This document shows, in pieces, positions 22,877 to 36,100 of a DNA stretch of 64,000 nt. The stretch's first letter is position 1; each line of letters begins with the position of its first letter. Source of the DNA: Piscicola geometra (taxonomy: Eukaryota; Annelida; Clitellata; Hirudinida; Piscicolidae). The notes beneath the pieces were generated by a model that had not been told where the DNA came from, did not search any database, and worked only from the letters and a program-made list of their open reading frames with translations. Position numbers and translations under genes: made by a program. The stretch spans positions 6,082,301 to 6,146,300 of the forward strand of contig OX030957.1 of assembly GCA_943735955.1 (NCBI GenBank), in the 5' to 3' direction.

Positions 22877-23499
22877 ATAAACTGACGTTCTGCAAAGTAA
22901 TTCAGCATTTCATTTTTGTTTTTTATCTACCACCCTAATTCATAATATCTCATTTATAATAATGGTATTGATTATATAAAGTACCAACAAAGCATTAACC
23001 AATGATTTTTCATTTTCATTTATACCATTTTTTTCAATGTCGATGAGCAAGTTCATTTCGGTAATTTGTTATCAATATAGATATCCTGCAAACAACAAGT
23101 ATACTATATCTATGGTTATCAATGTTTCCATCAAATTCAACAATGCACCTAAGCATTCTTCTTTTTTCGGATGCACGAAAATTTCACTTCAAATCACCTC
23201 TCTTTGTGGCGATTTTTGCAAAAACCAAATTTTTTTCATGCAGACAAATTTTATTTTCTGTTTATAGAGAATTCATCGTGCTTATTAGATAATTAGTTAA
23301 CTAAAAGATGTAGATTTATTTTCATATAATTTTCATTGAGTCATGCAAAACCATTTTTGTGAATTCCTATTTATAATTGTATTTAAGTATAAAAAAAAAT
23401 TTATTTTATATTTGATTTTATTAAAGTTTGGCTCTAATAGTTTTTATTCAAACTAGTTAGTTCGGTTTTTAAAAATTAAAAGTGAGCCTAGATGTAACT

Positions 23500-24391
23500 A
23501 TGGCGTCGAAAATAGTAAAGACGGCATCTCGGACTGTGCCATCAGTGTTTTCGCAAAGCAGTCCAGAGGCGAGGAGGAGGGTCCTCAATTTATACAAAGC
23601 TTGGTACCGGCAAATCCCTGCCATCGGTGAGTGCATGAGATAAACTCTTATGTGACCTTGTAATTTTTACAATTATTTCTCAACTTATTAATGCGAAAGT
23701 AATTCTATATAAAGATATACACATTTTCATGTCGAGCCTTATTAATTATTTTGAAAGCAAAGCAATGAAATACATATTAAATATTAATCAAATAATTCAG
23801 TTTAAAATCTAATGTTTAGAATCTAAAGTTAGATTCTAAACTCACTATATCTTTCTTATAATAAGAGTTCTATCCATATATTGAAAAAATATTCAAATTC
23901 TTAGTTTCCTTCTTTGAATAATAATTTTTCCTATATTTTCTATTCTGTATTTCATGAATTATAAAATGTCTCCTCTAGCTTTATTTAAACTAGATTTTTT
24001 CAAACACAGTTCTCAAGTATGATGTTCCTTTGAGCCAACAAGAGTTCAAGTCAATGCTGAAAAAGAAGTTCTCTGAAAATAAGAATGTAACTGACATCAG
24101 AGTGATTGACATGCTTGTTGTAAAGGTGAAGTTATTTCAAGCTTTATTATTTATTTCTCATTGACTAAATTTGTATTATTAGTATTCGAATACATGTTTT
24201 ATTATTTATGTTTCACAAGACTGTTACACTTACCATTCACCTTAATCGCCAAACTTCCACTCCAGGGTCAGATGGAACTGATTGAAACAGTGAATGTCTG
24301 GAAGACCCGTAACCATGTCATGGGGTGGTTTGAACAAACTTGGAAAGACAAGCCTAAGGACTTTCTCTCTAAGTTTTATAATGGACATTGA
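23500..24391 (+). CDS. NDUFA6: NADH dehydrogenase [ubiquinone] 1 alpha subcomplex subunit 6 (complex I, LYR family)
   Basis: Exons 23500-23626, 24010-24125 and 24266-24391 join in phase to 122 residues, close to the usual length of about 125-130. NDUFA6 (B14) is an accessory subunit of mitochondrial complex I that binds the acyl carrier protein through an LYR-type helix. Visible marks are [10 protein letters not shown] at residues 31-40 (LYK instead of the usual LYR), [13 protein letters not shown], a W-K-x-R-x-H-V-M segment (WKTRNHVM), and the C-terminus [12 protein letters not shown], nearly the same as in vertebrates. The start Met lies 23 residues before the conserved arginine run. The third donor/acceptor pair flanks a 140-base intron. 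An AATAAA at 24602-24607 may be the polyadenylation signal. Confidence 0.95.
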
Positions 24392-24601
24392 TGCTTAAGA
24401 AGTTTTAGGGATGTTGGTTGGGTGAATGGGTTAAAGAAATCAAAGTGGGAAGGTTAATGAATGATATTTATGGATATTATTTTAGGATGTCATTCATGGT
24501 TTGATTGAAATGAATTTATTTGATTATTTAGACTAATTTAGAGAAGGGTAGTAGGACTGTTGATGAAAAAAATAGTTTAATTTAAAAATAACATTTTTTC
24601 G

Positions 24602-24607
24602 AATAAA
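24602..24607 (+). terminator. Candidate poly(A) signal of NDUFA6
   Basis: AATAAA about 210 bases after the stop codon and before the truncated hAT copy that begins near 24744. Confidence 0.5.
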
Positions 24608-24743
24608 AGGAACCTTGTTGTATATTCTAATTTAATGCAAGTTTTAATAATTAATCTTTGTATTGATAAATATAATTGGTTCAAGTGTATTTTTTAGATG
24701 GGAATATTTTAAATATACATTTTTATACAAATAATTTCTCAAA

Positions 24744-25140
24744 TTGCACAGTTTCAGCATCCTTTCCATGAAGGTTGAATAATTCTGAAAGCTCGTGAGT
24801 TATTTTGTCTATCTGCGTTATTCTTTATATACTTGTCATGGCTGGAAAAATTTACATATGAAAAGTGTAAAGATTTAAGAGTGTAGTTGAGGTCTAGTGG
24901 TGCTCTATTTTTTCTCAGAATTTGTGACATGTTTATTTTATTTTGGTGGGATCTCTATGTTCTGTGTTGATATATGAAATGTTTTGTGAGATAAAGACAC
25001 GATGGTCATCCCGAGAAAATATCATTGTCCTATGGCATATTGAAAAATTCATTACACCCCCCCCCCACCACCAAAAAAACTCAACGATTTTCGAAAAATT
25101 GTGAAACACTTCGAATAGGTCTCCCCTGGTTGCGCCACTG
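24744..25140 (-). mobile_element. Truncated copy of the 16473-18370 hAT transposon
   Basis: Reverse complement closely matches the first 390 or so bases of the 16473 element: it ends CCCTGGTTGCGCCACTG (terminal repeat) and runs back through TGTGACATG and GGATGCTGAAACTG words shared with 16700-16875. The inner part and the other terminal repeat are missing, so no target duplication can be paired. Confidence 0.88.
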
Positions 25141-25149
25141 AAAGGAGAG

Positions 25150-25500
25150 TAGATGCATTAGAATCAGAAGTTAAAATAAGGTCATTATAGAGGTCAAGTA
25201 AAGCAGTTTCAGTGGAGTGCCAATTCTAAAGCCAGATTAAAAGGAAGGAAGAAGTGAGTGTTTTTCTAGATAGAAGATTAATTGTTGAGAAGTAACTTTT
25301 TCAAGGACCTTAGAAAGAAAGGGAAGGTTAGATACAGGTCAAAAACTGGATAAGGATGCAGGATCAAAAGAAGGCTTCTTAATTGTAGGAATAATAAATG
25401 ATGATTTGAGGATAGAAGGAAATTTAGATGTAGACAAAGATAAGTTAACCAAATCCAAAACAATAGGATAGAATAAAAAGAAGAGTTCTATGTGGGAGCT
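25150..25500 (-). pseudogene. CR1/Rex-type LINE reverse-transcriptase remnant
   Basis: Minus-strand translation reads TIKKPSFDPASLSSF, a stop, PVSNLPFLSKVLEKV, then LEKHSLLPSF, a stop, SGF, and after a frameshift HSTETALLDLYND. These are the ordered motifs of the N-terminal reverse-transcriptase region in CR1-like non-LTR elements (K-K, D-P, Y-R-P-V-S-N-L, S-K-x-x-E-K, Q-S-G-F, H-S-T-E-T-A-L). Stops and frameshift show it is dead. It abuts the truncated hAT copy. Confidence 0.82.
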
Positions 25501-26234
25501 TTTCCTGGATATTGATAAAGAGCCTTCATGAAATATTAAATTTTATACTCAAATTTTTCATGATAAATTAAAGAATATTTCATTTTATAATGAAACTCAA
25601 AATGTAAATCTTGGGTGAGGCTAATATATAAAGCTGGAAACGATTGACTGAGAGACTGAGACTGAAATGTTCGGTTACCAATTTCAAGAAATAAAACTCA
25701 ATCCAACAATTGGTGGATTCCAACGCATACCCGGGGGATTACAAGTTTGTGGAAAGCACCTAAAACACAGACTATCACGCATATTTGCCTTGGTTTCTTG
25801 ATAAAATCATGACAAAAGTTTTTGTGAAATCTACAATGGAGCCTTTGGTTCGAATGAATAGCGCTATTTGCATCTGCCGCCTTGATCTCAGAAGGGAGTG
25901 ATGTATGGAGGAGGAACAATTGGAGTAATTGCTTGTTTATACAATGAGAGCACTAAAACCGTTCCGAAGAACTCTTTTCAAGTTCGCTAATTAGAGCATC
26001 ATTCGGCGTATAAAAAAACCATTATGTGTTCAGCGTTGAAAAGGCAGAGAAAGTTTTAAAGACGATTATTAAAAAACGAAGTGTATAAGAAGAACAGGCA
26101 ACGAGTGATGATCCATAAAAAAGCCTACATTAGACAGACCACCCAAGCAGCACCAGCCGAACTATAAGAGGATGTGTCTGTAGTTTTATTCTTACCATGG
26201 ATTAAGCGCACAAGATGATAAATCAAGCATCCGC

Positions 26235-26244
26235 TATTTAAAAG
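26235..26244 (+). promoter_or_regulatory. TATA-like box of the prolyl 4-hydroxylase gene
   Basis: TATTTAAAAG starts 36 bases before the ATG at 26271. If used in the usual way it would leave a leader of only about 5-10 bases, so either the leader is very short or the true start is elsewhere. Confidence 0.35.
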
Positions 26245-26270
26245 CAGCTCCGAGGTTCTCTATTGCCAAA

Positions 26271-29200
26271 ATGAACATCGCTGTGTTGTCTTGCATTGTT
26301 TTACTCTCTCTCGGAAGCTGCATCTCGATCGAAACCTTCTCAGCCACTGCTGACTTGAAACTCATGCTGAGAACTGAACAGTCGTTGGCTGCTCACATCA
26401 GAAACTACATTTCTAAGGAATACGCCAGACTGAGGAAGCTTGAGAGGTTTTTCGGTTTAATTTTAGTTTAAAATTAAATCAATGAGTTTGAGAATATATA
26501 GGAAAAAAATTATAATTGAACTTTTTGAAATATTAAATAAAATTATGAATCTTATTTATCTGGGTGCATAAGAAATAAGTTTGTTCAAAAGTTATTGTCG
26601 TGAGAATTTGTACGATAAGTTTCAAGAGAATAGAGATGTATCGTTTAAGATTGGTTGGTTTAAAACTTGATTAGTAAATAAACTAAGTGAATATGATATT
26701 CATTAAAATTAGCATTAATCTTATTTTTGCAATACGCATACTTAAACGGTGTTTTAAAAAGTTTTTATTTAACATGCATCCTTTCCTCATCAATACATTA
26801 ATCCATAAATCTTCAAACTTTTCCTATTTCTCCTCTCATCCATCAATCAATCCATCCCTATATCCACAAACTCGTCTGATCATCTCATCCACCTCACCCA
26901 TCAATCCCATCTCAACCACCCATCCTCAAAAGAGTGGCAGACGAGTATGAACGGCACAGTGCAGAGGCGCTGAAGGAGGCAGATGCGCACGTCTCGAACC
27001 CCGTCAACGCATTCAAACTCATCAAGCGCCTCACACGCGACTGGAAAGATGTGCGTCAGGAATGTCTAACTAACGGCAACTTTGAAGGTTTGTGTGTATG
27101 TATGTGTTTTTTTTTGTATTTTTGTTTGTCTGTGTGCGTTGGTTTATGTGGGAAAAATTATATGGGCTTAATGATGGTCATAATGAAGAGGAGGATGATA
27201 ATGAAGAGGAGGATGATGAAGAAGATGAGGATGATGAAGAAGATGAGGATGATGAAGAAGATGATGATGATGATTATTATCTTGGATCATTGCAAAGTAA
27301 TCAAGAGCTAGAAGTCAAACGAGTACATCCTGTAATGATCGAAATCTTGATACGGCCATTACTTGCAACTATTTCTCAGGTTTTTCTCATTATTGAGCCG
27401 ACTTGTATGATGTCTTTTTGTATGCAAGAATGGTGGAAACGGCCCTTAGTTATTAATTATGTGCTGTTTTTTTACCGCTTCCATTATCTTATCGTTCAAG
27501 TGATAAGTCAAGTGTCTTCTTTTTTTAGGTATTTTTCTATTCTCAATGTTTCACTCCTTATTTAAAATCAGAAAAGTAACTTTAAAAAATTGTTAAAATA
27601 TTTTTTTACATTTTTAAACAACATAGTCTATTCCCATTATTTAAAGAAGACTTAAATTTTTATGCACAAAAAAAACTCTGTGTTTCAAACTACCATTATC
27701 TAGAGATCTAATTCTCTACCACAGAAACCCTTTTAGAATTTATTTATATATATATAAATTTCTTCTAAATAATTTTTCAGCAAAAGTATTTTTTTATACA
27801 ATTTTTTTAAACCAAAGAATCTTTTAAGCATCCTTCACATAAACTAACTTTTCCTTCAGACTTCAACACCCTCTTGGCGAGCTTGGAGGGCACTTTTCCC
27901 GACCAGGAAGACCTCCAAGGAGCCACAATGGCGCTTTTCCGTCTGGTGGACACCTACTCCCTCGACCCCCTCCACTTCTCCCTGGGTCTCTCCCCATCGA
28001 GCAGTGCTGCAGTCAGTCAGAATGCACGACTTTCTGGCAAGAAAGACAAGTCTCAGATCTTCTCATGTGAGTTGATGTGTCCCACTTGAAAAAACTTCAA
28101 AGTATTTTTTTTATATTCTTTAAAAACCAACCTCCACCTAAAGCCTCCATCCCATTTTATTTATTTTTTGTCTTTTTCATTCTATTCTACAGTCTACGAG
28201 CTTTACGAACTAGGCTTGCTGGCGTTCGAGATGCAGAAGTACTACCACAACTACCTCATCTTCAACGCCACCCTCACTCGTCTTTCCGAGGCAGACATCT
28301 CCGACACAGGTCTGCTCACCAGAAGATATGACGTCACAGAGGTCAAACTACTCGGCTACATGGTCTTTTCTCTCTATAAGGTGAACGGGTAGCCGAGTTG
28401 GTAGCGACCAACAAAGGTCCTAGGTTCAAGTGCAACCAATGTCCTAGTAACCCAAAGGCGCAAATGAAAATATGCAGCCTAAATGGCCTGGAAGCCCGTT
28501 TGGGTTATTCGCCACTATAATAATGCTCGTCATTATTATTATTACTATAAGGTTTGCCTCTATTTAATGCAATTACAATATAATAACAATATGAGGAACA
28601 AATTATAACACAACATATTTGTTGAAAAGACTAACTTAGTCACATTCTGAGCTATATATCTCTCTTTTCATACATATATATCTGAAGTGCTCTTCGCTTA
28701 CTCAGGCATATGAAAGTTCTAAAACATTTAAGGCTCGGAAATAGTTGAAAGATATTGTTTATGTCTGCTTGATAAACAAGAACAATCAAGTGTCTGGAGG
28801 TTTCTCCTTGCGAGTCTGGGAGCGATTCCATGTGCTGAGTTGGAATCGGTTATAAGTAATTAACTTTATCTGGTAACCATATTCGCCAGTTCATTTAATT
28901 TTTTGATCGGGATGAAGAAAGGCGCATATTGGCTGCACTCGCTTATCCGATAACACTTTTTAAAACAATTGAATATGCCATTTTAGAGAATATACTTGTC
29001 GGTTAGCTTATTAAAGGATAATATCTGATTCCCCTTCCCTCTTTTTTCTATTGTAAGAGGCTTTTTATAAGATTCTTGTGTAATATGAAACGCTATATTA
29101 TCAACAGCTGGGCAACTTGTACAAGGCATACGTTCTTACCCTGGAAATTCTTCGAATTGGTTAATTGACTTTGTACTTTTGTCTAATTTATTAATTATTT

Positions 29201-32200
29201 TTATCGAATATCTTTACAAGAGTATTATATCCTAAAATAGAATGATTTAGAGTAAAAAATATGTTTTTGTTTAAAATAGAAAGACCTGTTTGTGATGGAG
29301 TGTAAATCATTTTATAAAGAAAGGTTTCATTTAAGCGGATAGCTCACACAAAAAATGAGACGAAAAAATACAATACAACTTTGAATTAAAAATAATTTTA
29401 CAAATTAAAGTTGCACTTGAAGTTATTTAAACTAATGTGAATAACTAGTTTCATTAGGACTTTAATTGAATTTAATTTTAGAGCATCACGGTGAATAGTG
29501 TCGTAACGAGATGAACGCATGAAACAATTAGAGTTAAATCATGAGATGAATAAATCATTTAACTATTGTTTAGTCTTTTGTATAAAAAAAGTATATAAAA
29601 ATATCTTAAATTAAACTTAAATCCATAATTTCAAAAAATTTGTTAAAAGTGGTAAATAAACGAATGAACACAATTTTGGCAAAAATAAAGTCAAGACATG
29701 TTCTTGCAAATAATGCCACTTTATGCTTTAGAGCTTTAAATTTTTTTCGCTTAAATAAATGACATTCTTTTATTATTCAAATGTCATAATATTTTTTAAT
29801 AAACTATTTTTAAAGTTTCAAAAATATTTTTAATAAACTATTTTAAAAATTTTAAAAATATTGTTTTATAAACTATTTTGATAATTGAAAAAATATTTTT
29901 TAACCAACTATTTTTAAAATCGCTAAAATATTTTTACGCCATTTAAAAGCATAATTTAAAAACATATTTTTCTCTTTTTTCTAATAAATATTTAAAAAAT
30001 TGCCTGTTCAAACCATTCTTTTACACTATTACTATCCCTAACACTGCTTCAACTACTCCCTTCCAAGACCCTACCTTAAAGACGGGAATTGAAAACAAAG
30101 AGATGCTGGAAGAGGCTTTAAAGACTATGGGAGTGGTAGAAAGTCGAAAGGAAGGAAGGAAAGAAGTTCAAAGACCTTTGGATGGGTAAATGGGGGGCTG
30201 AGGAGATGGGTGGGTGGGAAGATGGTGGGTGAGAAGATGGATGAGAAAATGGGTGAGTAGATGGCTGGGTGGGTGCTTGAGAAGGGAATGAAATGAGCGC
30301 GTGTAAAAAACTGGTCTTGAACGGATACGTTTTTAATAAAACTTTGAAAGCAAATTAAAATACAATTTGTGAAAACTTTTTCTTTGCACTACTTCTGCCT
30401 AATTTGCCAACTTCCTCTCATCATAACCGCTTTTAACTGCATCAGTTAATCTTGAGCATCTTTCCAGATTCAAAAGAGGAAAAGAGTACTCCGACTATGA
30501 GAGACTTTGTCGAGGCGAAGATTTATTTGTGAGTTCAAAGCGTTTATTGCTATTTAAAAAACTTTTTTAATTTGCAAATTTTTCGGCTTTTATTCATCTT
30601 TGAACCGCTGCATCCGTTTCATTCATATTTTCAGCATTTTCTCTGGCTGCGTATTATCATCAAACCACTTGACTGTACATCAATTCTTTCCAGCCTCACA
30701 GAATGAAGCAAGAGCACTGTCAATACAAGCGTCACCACCCCATCTTCTTCATCAAACCTCTCAAGTCTGAAACAATTGCATCTTTGCCACACGTCATCTT
30801 GTTTCACGACGTCATCAGAGGCAATCGAACAAGCCAGGTCATCCAGCTGGCTAATCCGAAGGTTTGAATTATAGTTTCAAAAGTTCCAATAAGTTTGTAT
30901 TTTATGTTTAAATGCGTTGAACTTATCCTCATATTCGAACGATCTTGAATTTTGTTATAAAATAAATTTTTAAATACATTGAATGGGTGCCCTCAGTGTA
31001 CATAATACAAAAATACACAAAAATACAAGCAACACACTATACACACCAGCTGGACAGAGCCAAGGTGCAGGATTCTCTGACAGGAAAGCACCAGGCCACC
31101 GACTACAGAATCGGAAAAAAGTACCTCGATGCATTCTTTCAATAGGCCAATGAACACTATTGGCTTCACTTTTTATATGTGTATATTTTTATTAAGGAAT
31201 CAAACTATTTTTTAAATTGTCTAATTTTTCGATCGGCTGTTTTGGAATGATATGTTATGGAATAAGAAAACCTAAAAAGTTCTGCGCTAATGATGATGAT
31301 GCTTTGACCTGCTTTGATAAGATATTTAAACTACTGCTGGTCAACAAGCGTCTGATAATGAGCTAATCTAACTAATTTATTGCCAGTTCTGTTCTTTTTA
31401 ATGATGGTTATTAGTAAATGCTATAAATGCTAAATGCTATAAAATCAAAAGGATTGGGTTTAAGAACGACGTATTTAGAATTCTTTGAAATGTTAATTAA
31501 CAATCTACTTGCCTTTTAGAACTTTTTTTCAAAAATTAAAAAATTTTTTTTAAATCTAAACTAAAAAAAATGATTTAATCAATCAATCAATCAAACTCTC
31601 AACATTTCACCCTTTCTCTATCCTTCAGTTATCTTTTTTCCATTAACCACCTCTACAGCGCTTGGTTGCCTGACAACGAGGCGGTCACCAGACGAGTTTC
31701 CTTGACAACCGCAGCCCTCTCCAACCTCACCCTCGACACTGTGGAGTATCTGCAAGTATGTTAAAATGATGATAAACATTATATAAATATATTTCGATTA
31801 TGACTAAACTATTTGAAAGCTTTCAAGCTGCCTATAGTTTTATAACATTTTCAAATGCGACATAGTTAGTCATCGTGGTCTAGCTGCATTTCACCGTACC
31901 GCATTATATAACGAAATAGTTCATTAATTAAAAGTAGAAATTTTATAATAAAATTGTTTAATCCCACCACAAGGTGCTCAACTACGGCATAGGGGGGCAT
32001 TACGAACCACACTACGACTTCTCCACAGTGAGTAGAACTCTCAGCAACGATACTTGTATTAATTTGTATTAATCCTAATTTATTAATTTGATAATTAAAT
32101 ATCTTAATAGAAACGAGAGGAGATCGGCAATGAAAGAGGAAACAGAATTTTGACGTGTCTTTGTTATGTGAGAAAAAGCTTCATTAAACGAATGCGTCTT

Positions 32201-33153
32201 TGATGAATTGTTGAACTAAGTTTTAAAAAATAAATAAATAAACTTTTTTACATTTTATTTAATATGATGATACATTTTCCAGTTGACTGACGTGCAAGCT
32301 GGAGGTGCTACAGTCTTTCCGAAGCTTGGAGTGAAGATCAAGCCTGAAAAGGTGAGATTGCCTTGGAAGAAGTATAATGTGAAGGAAATTAATTAGTAAA
32401 TAGTAAATAAATTAATTAAAAATGTTACTTACAATTTAAATTGTTATTTTGTCAATACATCTTTAACTGACTAACATATTAATAAGCAACTTTAATAAAA
32501 ATGTATTTTAAATCGCCTAAAAAACCAGGGTGCGTGTGCAGTGTGGTACAATTTGTTCAAGGATGGTGGTGGTGATTTGTCGACGTGGCATGCCGCTTGT
32601 CCTGTCCTCGTGGGAAACAAGTGGGGTTAGTGGGGGCTGGTGGGGGTTGATGAAGGTTGGTGGAAAACAAGTGGGCTTGGTGGATATGCTTGGAGGTTTC
32701 CATTCTAATGTGTGAATTTCGCAATTAATTAAAGGTTTTAAAATTAATTAAAGCATTTTTTAAATGCTATTTTATTTTAAAAAAAACAAAAATATTTGTA
32801 AAATATGTTTTTAAATTCACTGCTTTTTTCTCTTCTCAGTGGCAAACAAATGGTTTCACGAAAGGGGCCAAGAGTTCACGAGACCCTGCTCAACAAATCC
32901 CGATGATGGGGACCAAAACTACTACGATGAGAATTTACCATTTGATGATGATGCTGAGGGTGATGGTAGCGATGATGATGCTAAGGGTGATGGTGGTGAT
33001 AACGATGATGAAGCTACTCATAATGCCTATGACATGAGTAGTAATCATTATGGTGGCGGTGATGATAATGATGCCTACAATAACGACGCTTATCAAAAGA
33101 ACAATTACAAGATTGACTTAGAATATGATAATCAACTGCTGGAGCAGAGATGA
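26271..33153 (+). CDS. P4HA: Prolyl 4-hydroxylase subunit alpha (collagen type), with long acidic C-terminal extension
   Basis: Hydroxylates prolines of procollagen in the ER using Fe(II), 2-oxoglutarate and ascorbate, as a tetramer with PDI. Exons: 26271-26446, 26933-27087, 27860-28066, 28193-28380, 29108-29159, 30068-30185, 30468-30528, 30694-30861, 31050-31120, 31659-31755, 31974-32027, 32111-32167, 32283-32351, 32529-32625, 32840-33153; all phases match, 627 residues. A signal peptide spans about 1-19. The N-terminal dimerisation domain (NPVNAFKLIKRL) and peptide-binding TPR region (YELGLLAFEMQKYYH) follow, then the link CRGEDLF. The dioxygenase core has Fe ligands His444 and Asp446 (EPHYDF) and His512, with the 2-oxoglutarate Lys522 (STWHAACPVLVGNKW). 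After FTRPC (540) come 87 extra residues rich in Asp, Asn, Tyr and Gly, absent from vertebrate enzymes. There is no KDEL-like ending. Confidence 0.97.
27180..27275 (+). repeat. GAT/GAA purine-rich microsatellite in intron 2 of P4HA
   Basis: About 90 bases of GATGAA and GAGGAT units, giving Asp/Glu-rich artefact frames. Intronic, downstream of a GT-rich stretch that starts at the exon 2 donor. Confidence 0.85.
28384..28550 (+). mobile_element. tRNA-derived SINE of a second family, in P4HA intron 4
   Basis: GGGTAGCCGAGTTGGTAGCG gives a good RNA polymerase III A box and GGTCCTAGGTTCAAGTGC a B box, about 30 bases apart. The body (AAATGGCCTGGAAGCCCGTT) differs from the main SINE family here, and the end runs into ATTATTATTATTAC. 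It begins immediately at the exon 4 splice donor. Confidence 0.65.
29785..29938 (+). repeat. AT-rich tandem repeat of about 36 bp, four copies
   Basis: Copies of an AAATATTTTTAATAAACTATTTT-like unit with small indels, in intron 5 of the prolyl 4-hydroxylase gene. No coding potential. Confidence 0.75.
30186..30290 (+). repeat. Donor-anchored GATGGGTGAG-type repeat in P4HA intron 6
   Basis: From the exon 6 donor (GGTAAATGG) the intron opens with about 100 bases of degenerate GATGGGTGGG, GATGGTGGGTGAGA and ATGGGTGAGTAG units. Several contain GGTGAG, i.e. further potential 5' splice sites. Confidence 0.7.
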
Positions 33154-36100
33154 ACTCAAGGATTTTAGAACTTTTGTTTTATTTTGCTAGTCAAAGTCTT
33201 ACATTATATAGAGCTTTCCCGTTAAAAAGCCTATTTTTCGTGCCTTCGTAGTATTTGACGGCATATTTTATTTTATGTGTATTTTGACATTCTTTTTGCT
33301 TGGTGGCATGTAAAATATTCTATTAAAAAGCAAGTAGCGTGGTTACTAACCACTGGTTAGTTTGTCATTTTGAAATATAACTTTTTTCAACTCATTTGTA
33401 AGTGTTTATGTATTTTCCGTCCCATGTATATTACACATAATATACTAATATATTATTATATGTATAGTTGAAAAGTAACATTTTTAAATGAAAGAAATTT
33501 TTGAAGTTTCAAATGTTCCTACGGCCAAGATTTATGTTTCTGAGTGAATAATGACACTTCCTCTTTTAATTTTGTTTACAGTGCCTCGCTTGAGGACTTT
33601 ATAATTTATTATCGCTTCATTCGCTTCTTTCTACATCGCAGACAGCTTCTCATTTATAACTTTTCCTACATTCTCTCTCTTTGTTAAGCTCAGTTAATTA
33701 TTTATTTCATGTCGTATTTCAATCACATAATTTAGTGACACTCTCCTCCTACTCACTCATCAAAGCCAAAAACAAAATCTAAAAACACAACGAAATAAGA
33801 ATGAAAGTCGATCAAATTATTATTATGATGATTCGGCTCATTAGCTCAATAGATCATCGTCGATACAGCAGCAGCAGTAGTGGTGGTGTTCTTGGTGTGG
33901 CGTAACGTGTTTGCTTTTAGATAAACCAGCGCAGTGGTCGCGCTGGTGCTTAAATATTCCATGAATAATAAAGTTAATAATAATATTATTAATAACAGTT
34001 AAATAAAATATTGTGAGTAAATAAAAGAGTAGAAATAGCAGTATTCTTAACACCAAAATATGGTTTATTGGTATAAAAGTGACTATTTTCCATAAAATAA
34101 CTTTTCTAATGCCCTGGTAAATCATTAATCTTAAAATGGTGTCGTTGGTGTTGATGGTAAATGGTGGAAGGGTGGTTTATGTCATTTGACTCTTGTTACT
34201 TTTGTTATATTTTGCTTTTTTATTGCTCTACATCCTTAGCGTGGTCTTAGCAGTCACCATCAGCATTGTTTGTAATCGTTGATGCTCTATTGAACATTAT
34301 CGTAAGTGCCAATCGACAAAGGTTGTCAAACACGTTTCCGTGATCGGCTGACATTTCCTGCGTATGTAATGGCACGAATGGATTATTACTCGTTCAGACA
34401 TTACCATGCAACCGTGGCGAATGCACGCTTCTAATGTACAAAATGCTGAAGTATTAGGAACAATGAATGCAAGCTTTTAAAGATCAACGTTCAGACATTC
34501 ATCTTCGTAATCTAAGAATTAGTCGAAACAAATATCGAGTTGTGAAATGAATGAAATCAATGGCGAAAAAAAACCTAAAACCTAAACTTTGAATTTCAGT
34601 TTAGTTTTAAACTATTTGAGATAACATCTTCCCAAGGTGTCAAAGGATCGTGAAACGTATAAATAGTTAATGAAGAGAAAATGAGGCGCAAAAACGAAAC
34701 TTAAAAATATAAGAGTTTTATTTTTACGTAAACATAACTTGTTGAAATAATTAAGATGTACTTTTTTTTAAAGTCAAAAATAGTTATTATAAACCCGTGT
34801 AGTTTTGTGTTTATATTTAATGTAAACAAAAAGCGCATGGAAAAGAGGTCTAAGATTAAATGAAAGATGTGATAACTACATGCGAGTAAAGCAAAAGATT
34901 CAAAAATATTAAGTGTCTGCGTGTAGTGGCAAACTGGCGCCTTCAGAACCAGAATAAAAACATTAAGTTTTTTAAAAGATTAAATTTAATTCAAATGAAC
35001 AGTTTTATAAACAGTTTTTATATAAAAAGGAATTGTAATCGATGTGAAATTGCTGTGAAACGATCAAGTCAAACACACAAGTCTACTCAGACAAAAAGAT
35101 ACTTTGAAGAACTCTTGGTAAATCATCTTGAAAAGTGTGTCATTGTGAAGTCTAAAATCGATCTATACAGGCATTGGGGAACTTAAGCTATGAATCTCAA
35201 ACTGACTGTAGTTTAACCAATAACAATTTTTGAATGTCATTCGCCTTACTTTTCGTCCATTTACGAAATACAAAAAGTACTTTATAATTTCATATCCGCG
35301 CAAAGGAATAACAATTTTCTAATTTATACTCACTTCACATAGCTACGTATGAAATAAGGTGAAAAAGGCTAAACCCTTTTCATGTCTAATAGAATTTGTA
35401 GAAATTTCAAGTACAAATTTACTAAAATCCATCTCCGAAAATTACTTTTTAAATAACAATCACTTTTTAAAATTAAAATTGTAAAATAATAATGAACTAC
35501 TTTTGCTAAAAACTGCGAATATTTATACAGGCGGCTCTAAATGAAAGTAATAAAAATTTACAAAAAGTCAGAGGCTGTAATAACACTTTTTAGAAATGGT
35601 GGAAATGTGCTATTTATCCTTCATGATGGCCCTATAAAGATGGATATTCATTTTCTTTAGGTAAGTTACTATTAAGGCTTTAAATAAAATCATCCGAAAG
35701 TTGAAGTTCGCAAAACGAGAAAGTAGGGAAGAAAAAATTGGCTTTGACATTTTTCTATTTCAGCATCACTGTACAGTTTTGTGACCGAACATTTCGATAC
35801 ATTTTATTACTTGAGAGAATGAAAATTTTGTCTTTTAAATTAATGAATTAATAAAATAAAAAATAAAGTCAGTGTTTCAAGACGCAAAAATCTTGTTTAC
35901 TTTTTTTCAACCTCAAACCTTTTTACAATGTTATAAATTTACATTTTTTGTTTTTAAATAGAAAAAAATATAATAAAAAAAGTTTATTCAAACATGGAAA
36001 TGCGAATATTCTAATCTATTTACTGATCAAATCTCGTTTTGCTGGTGAAGGCTTTATGTACACGTTACGAAAGGAAGAGAACGCTGGTAAGCTATTGCTG

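Noticed and set aside
22593..22908. Minus-strand frames with repeated R/F/P-rich words
   Set aside because: They translate the CGGGAAC subterminal repeats of a dead hAT element.
27092..27565. 157-codon frame with an Asp/Glu run inside the P4HA gene
   Set aside because: It lies in intron 2 across a GAT/GAA microsatellite; the flanking exons splice in phase without it.
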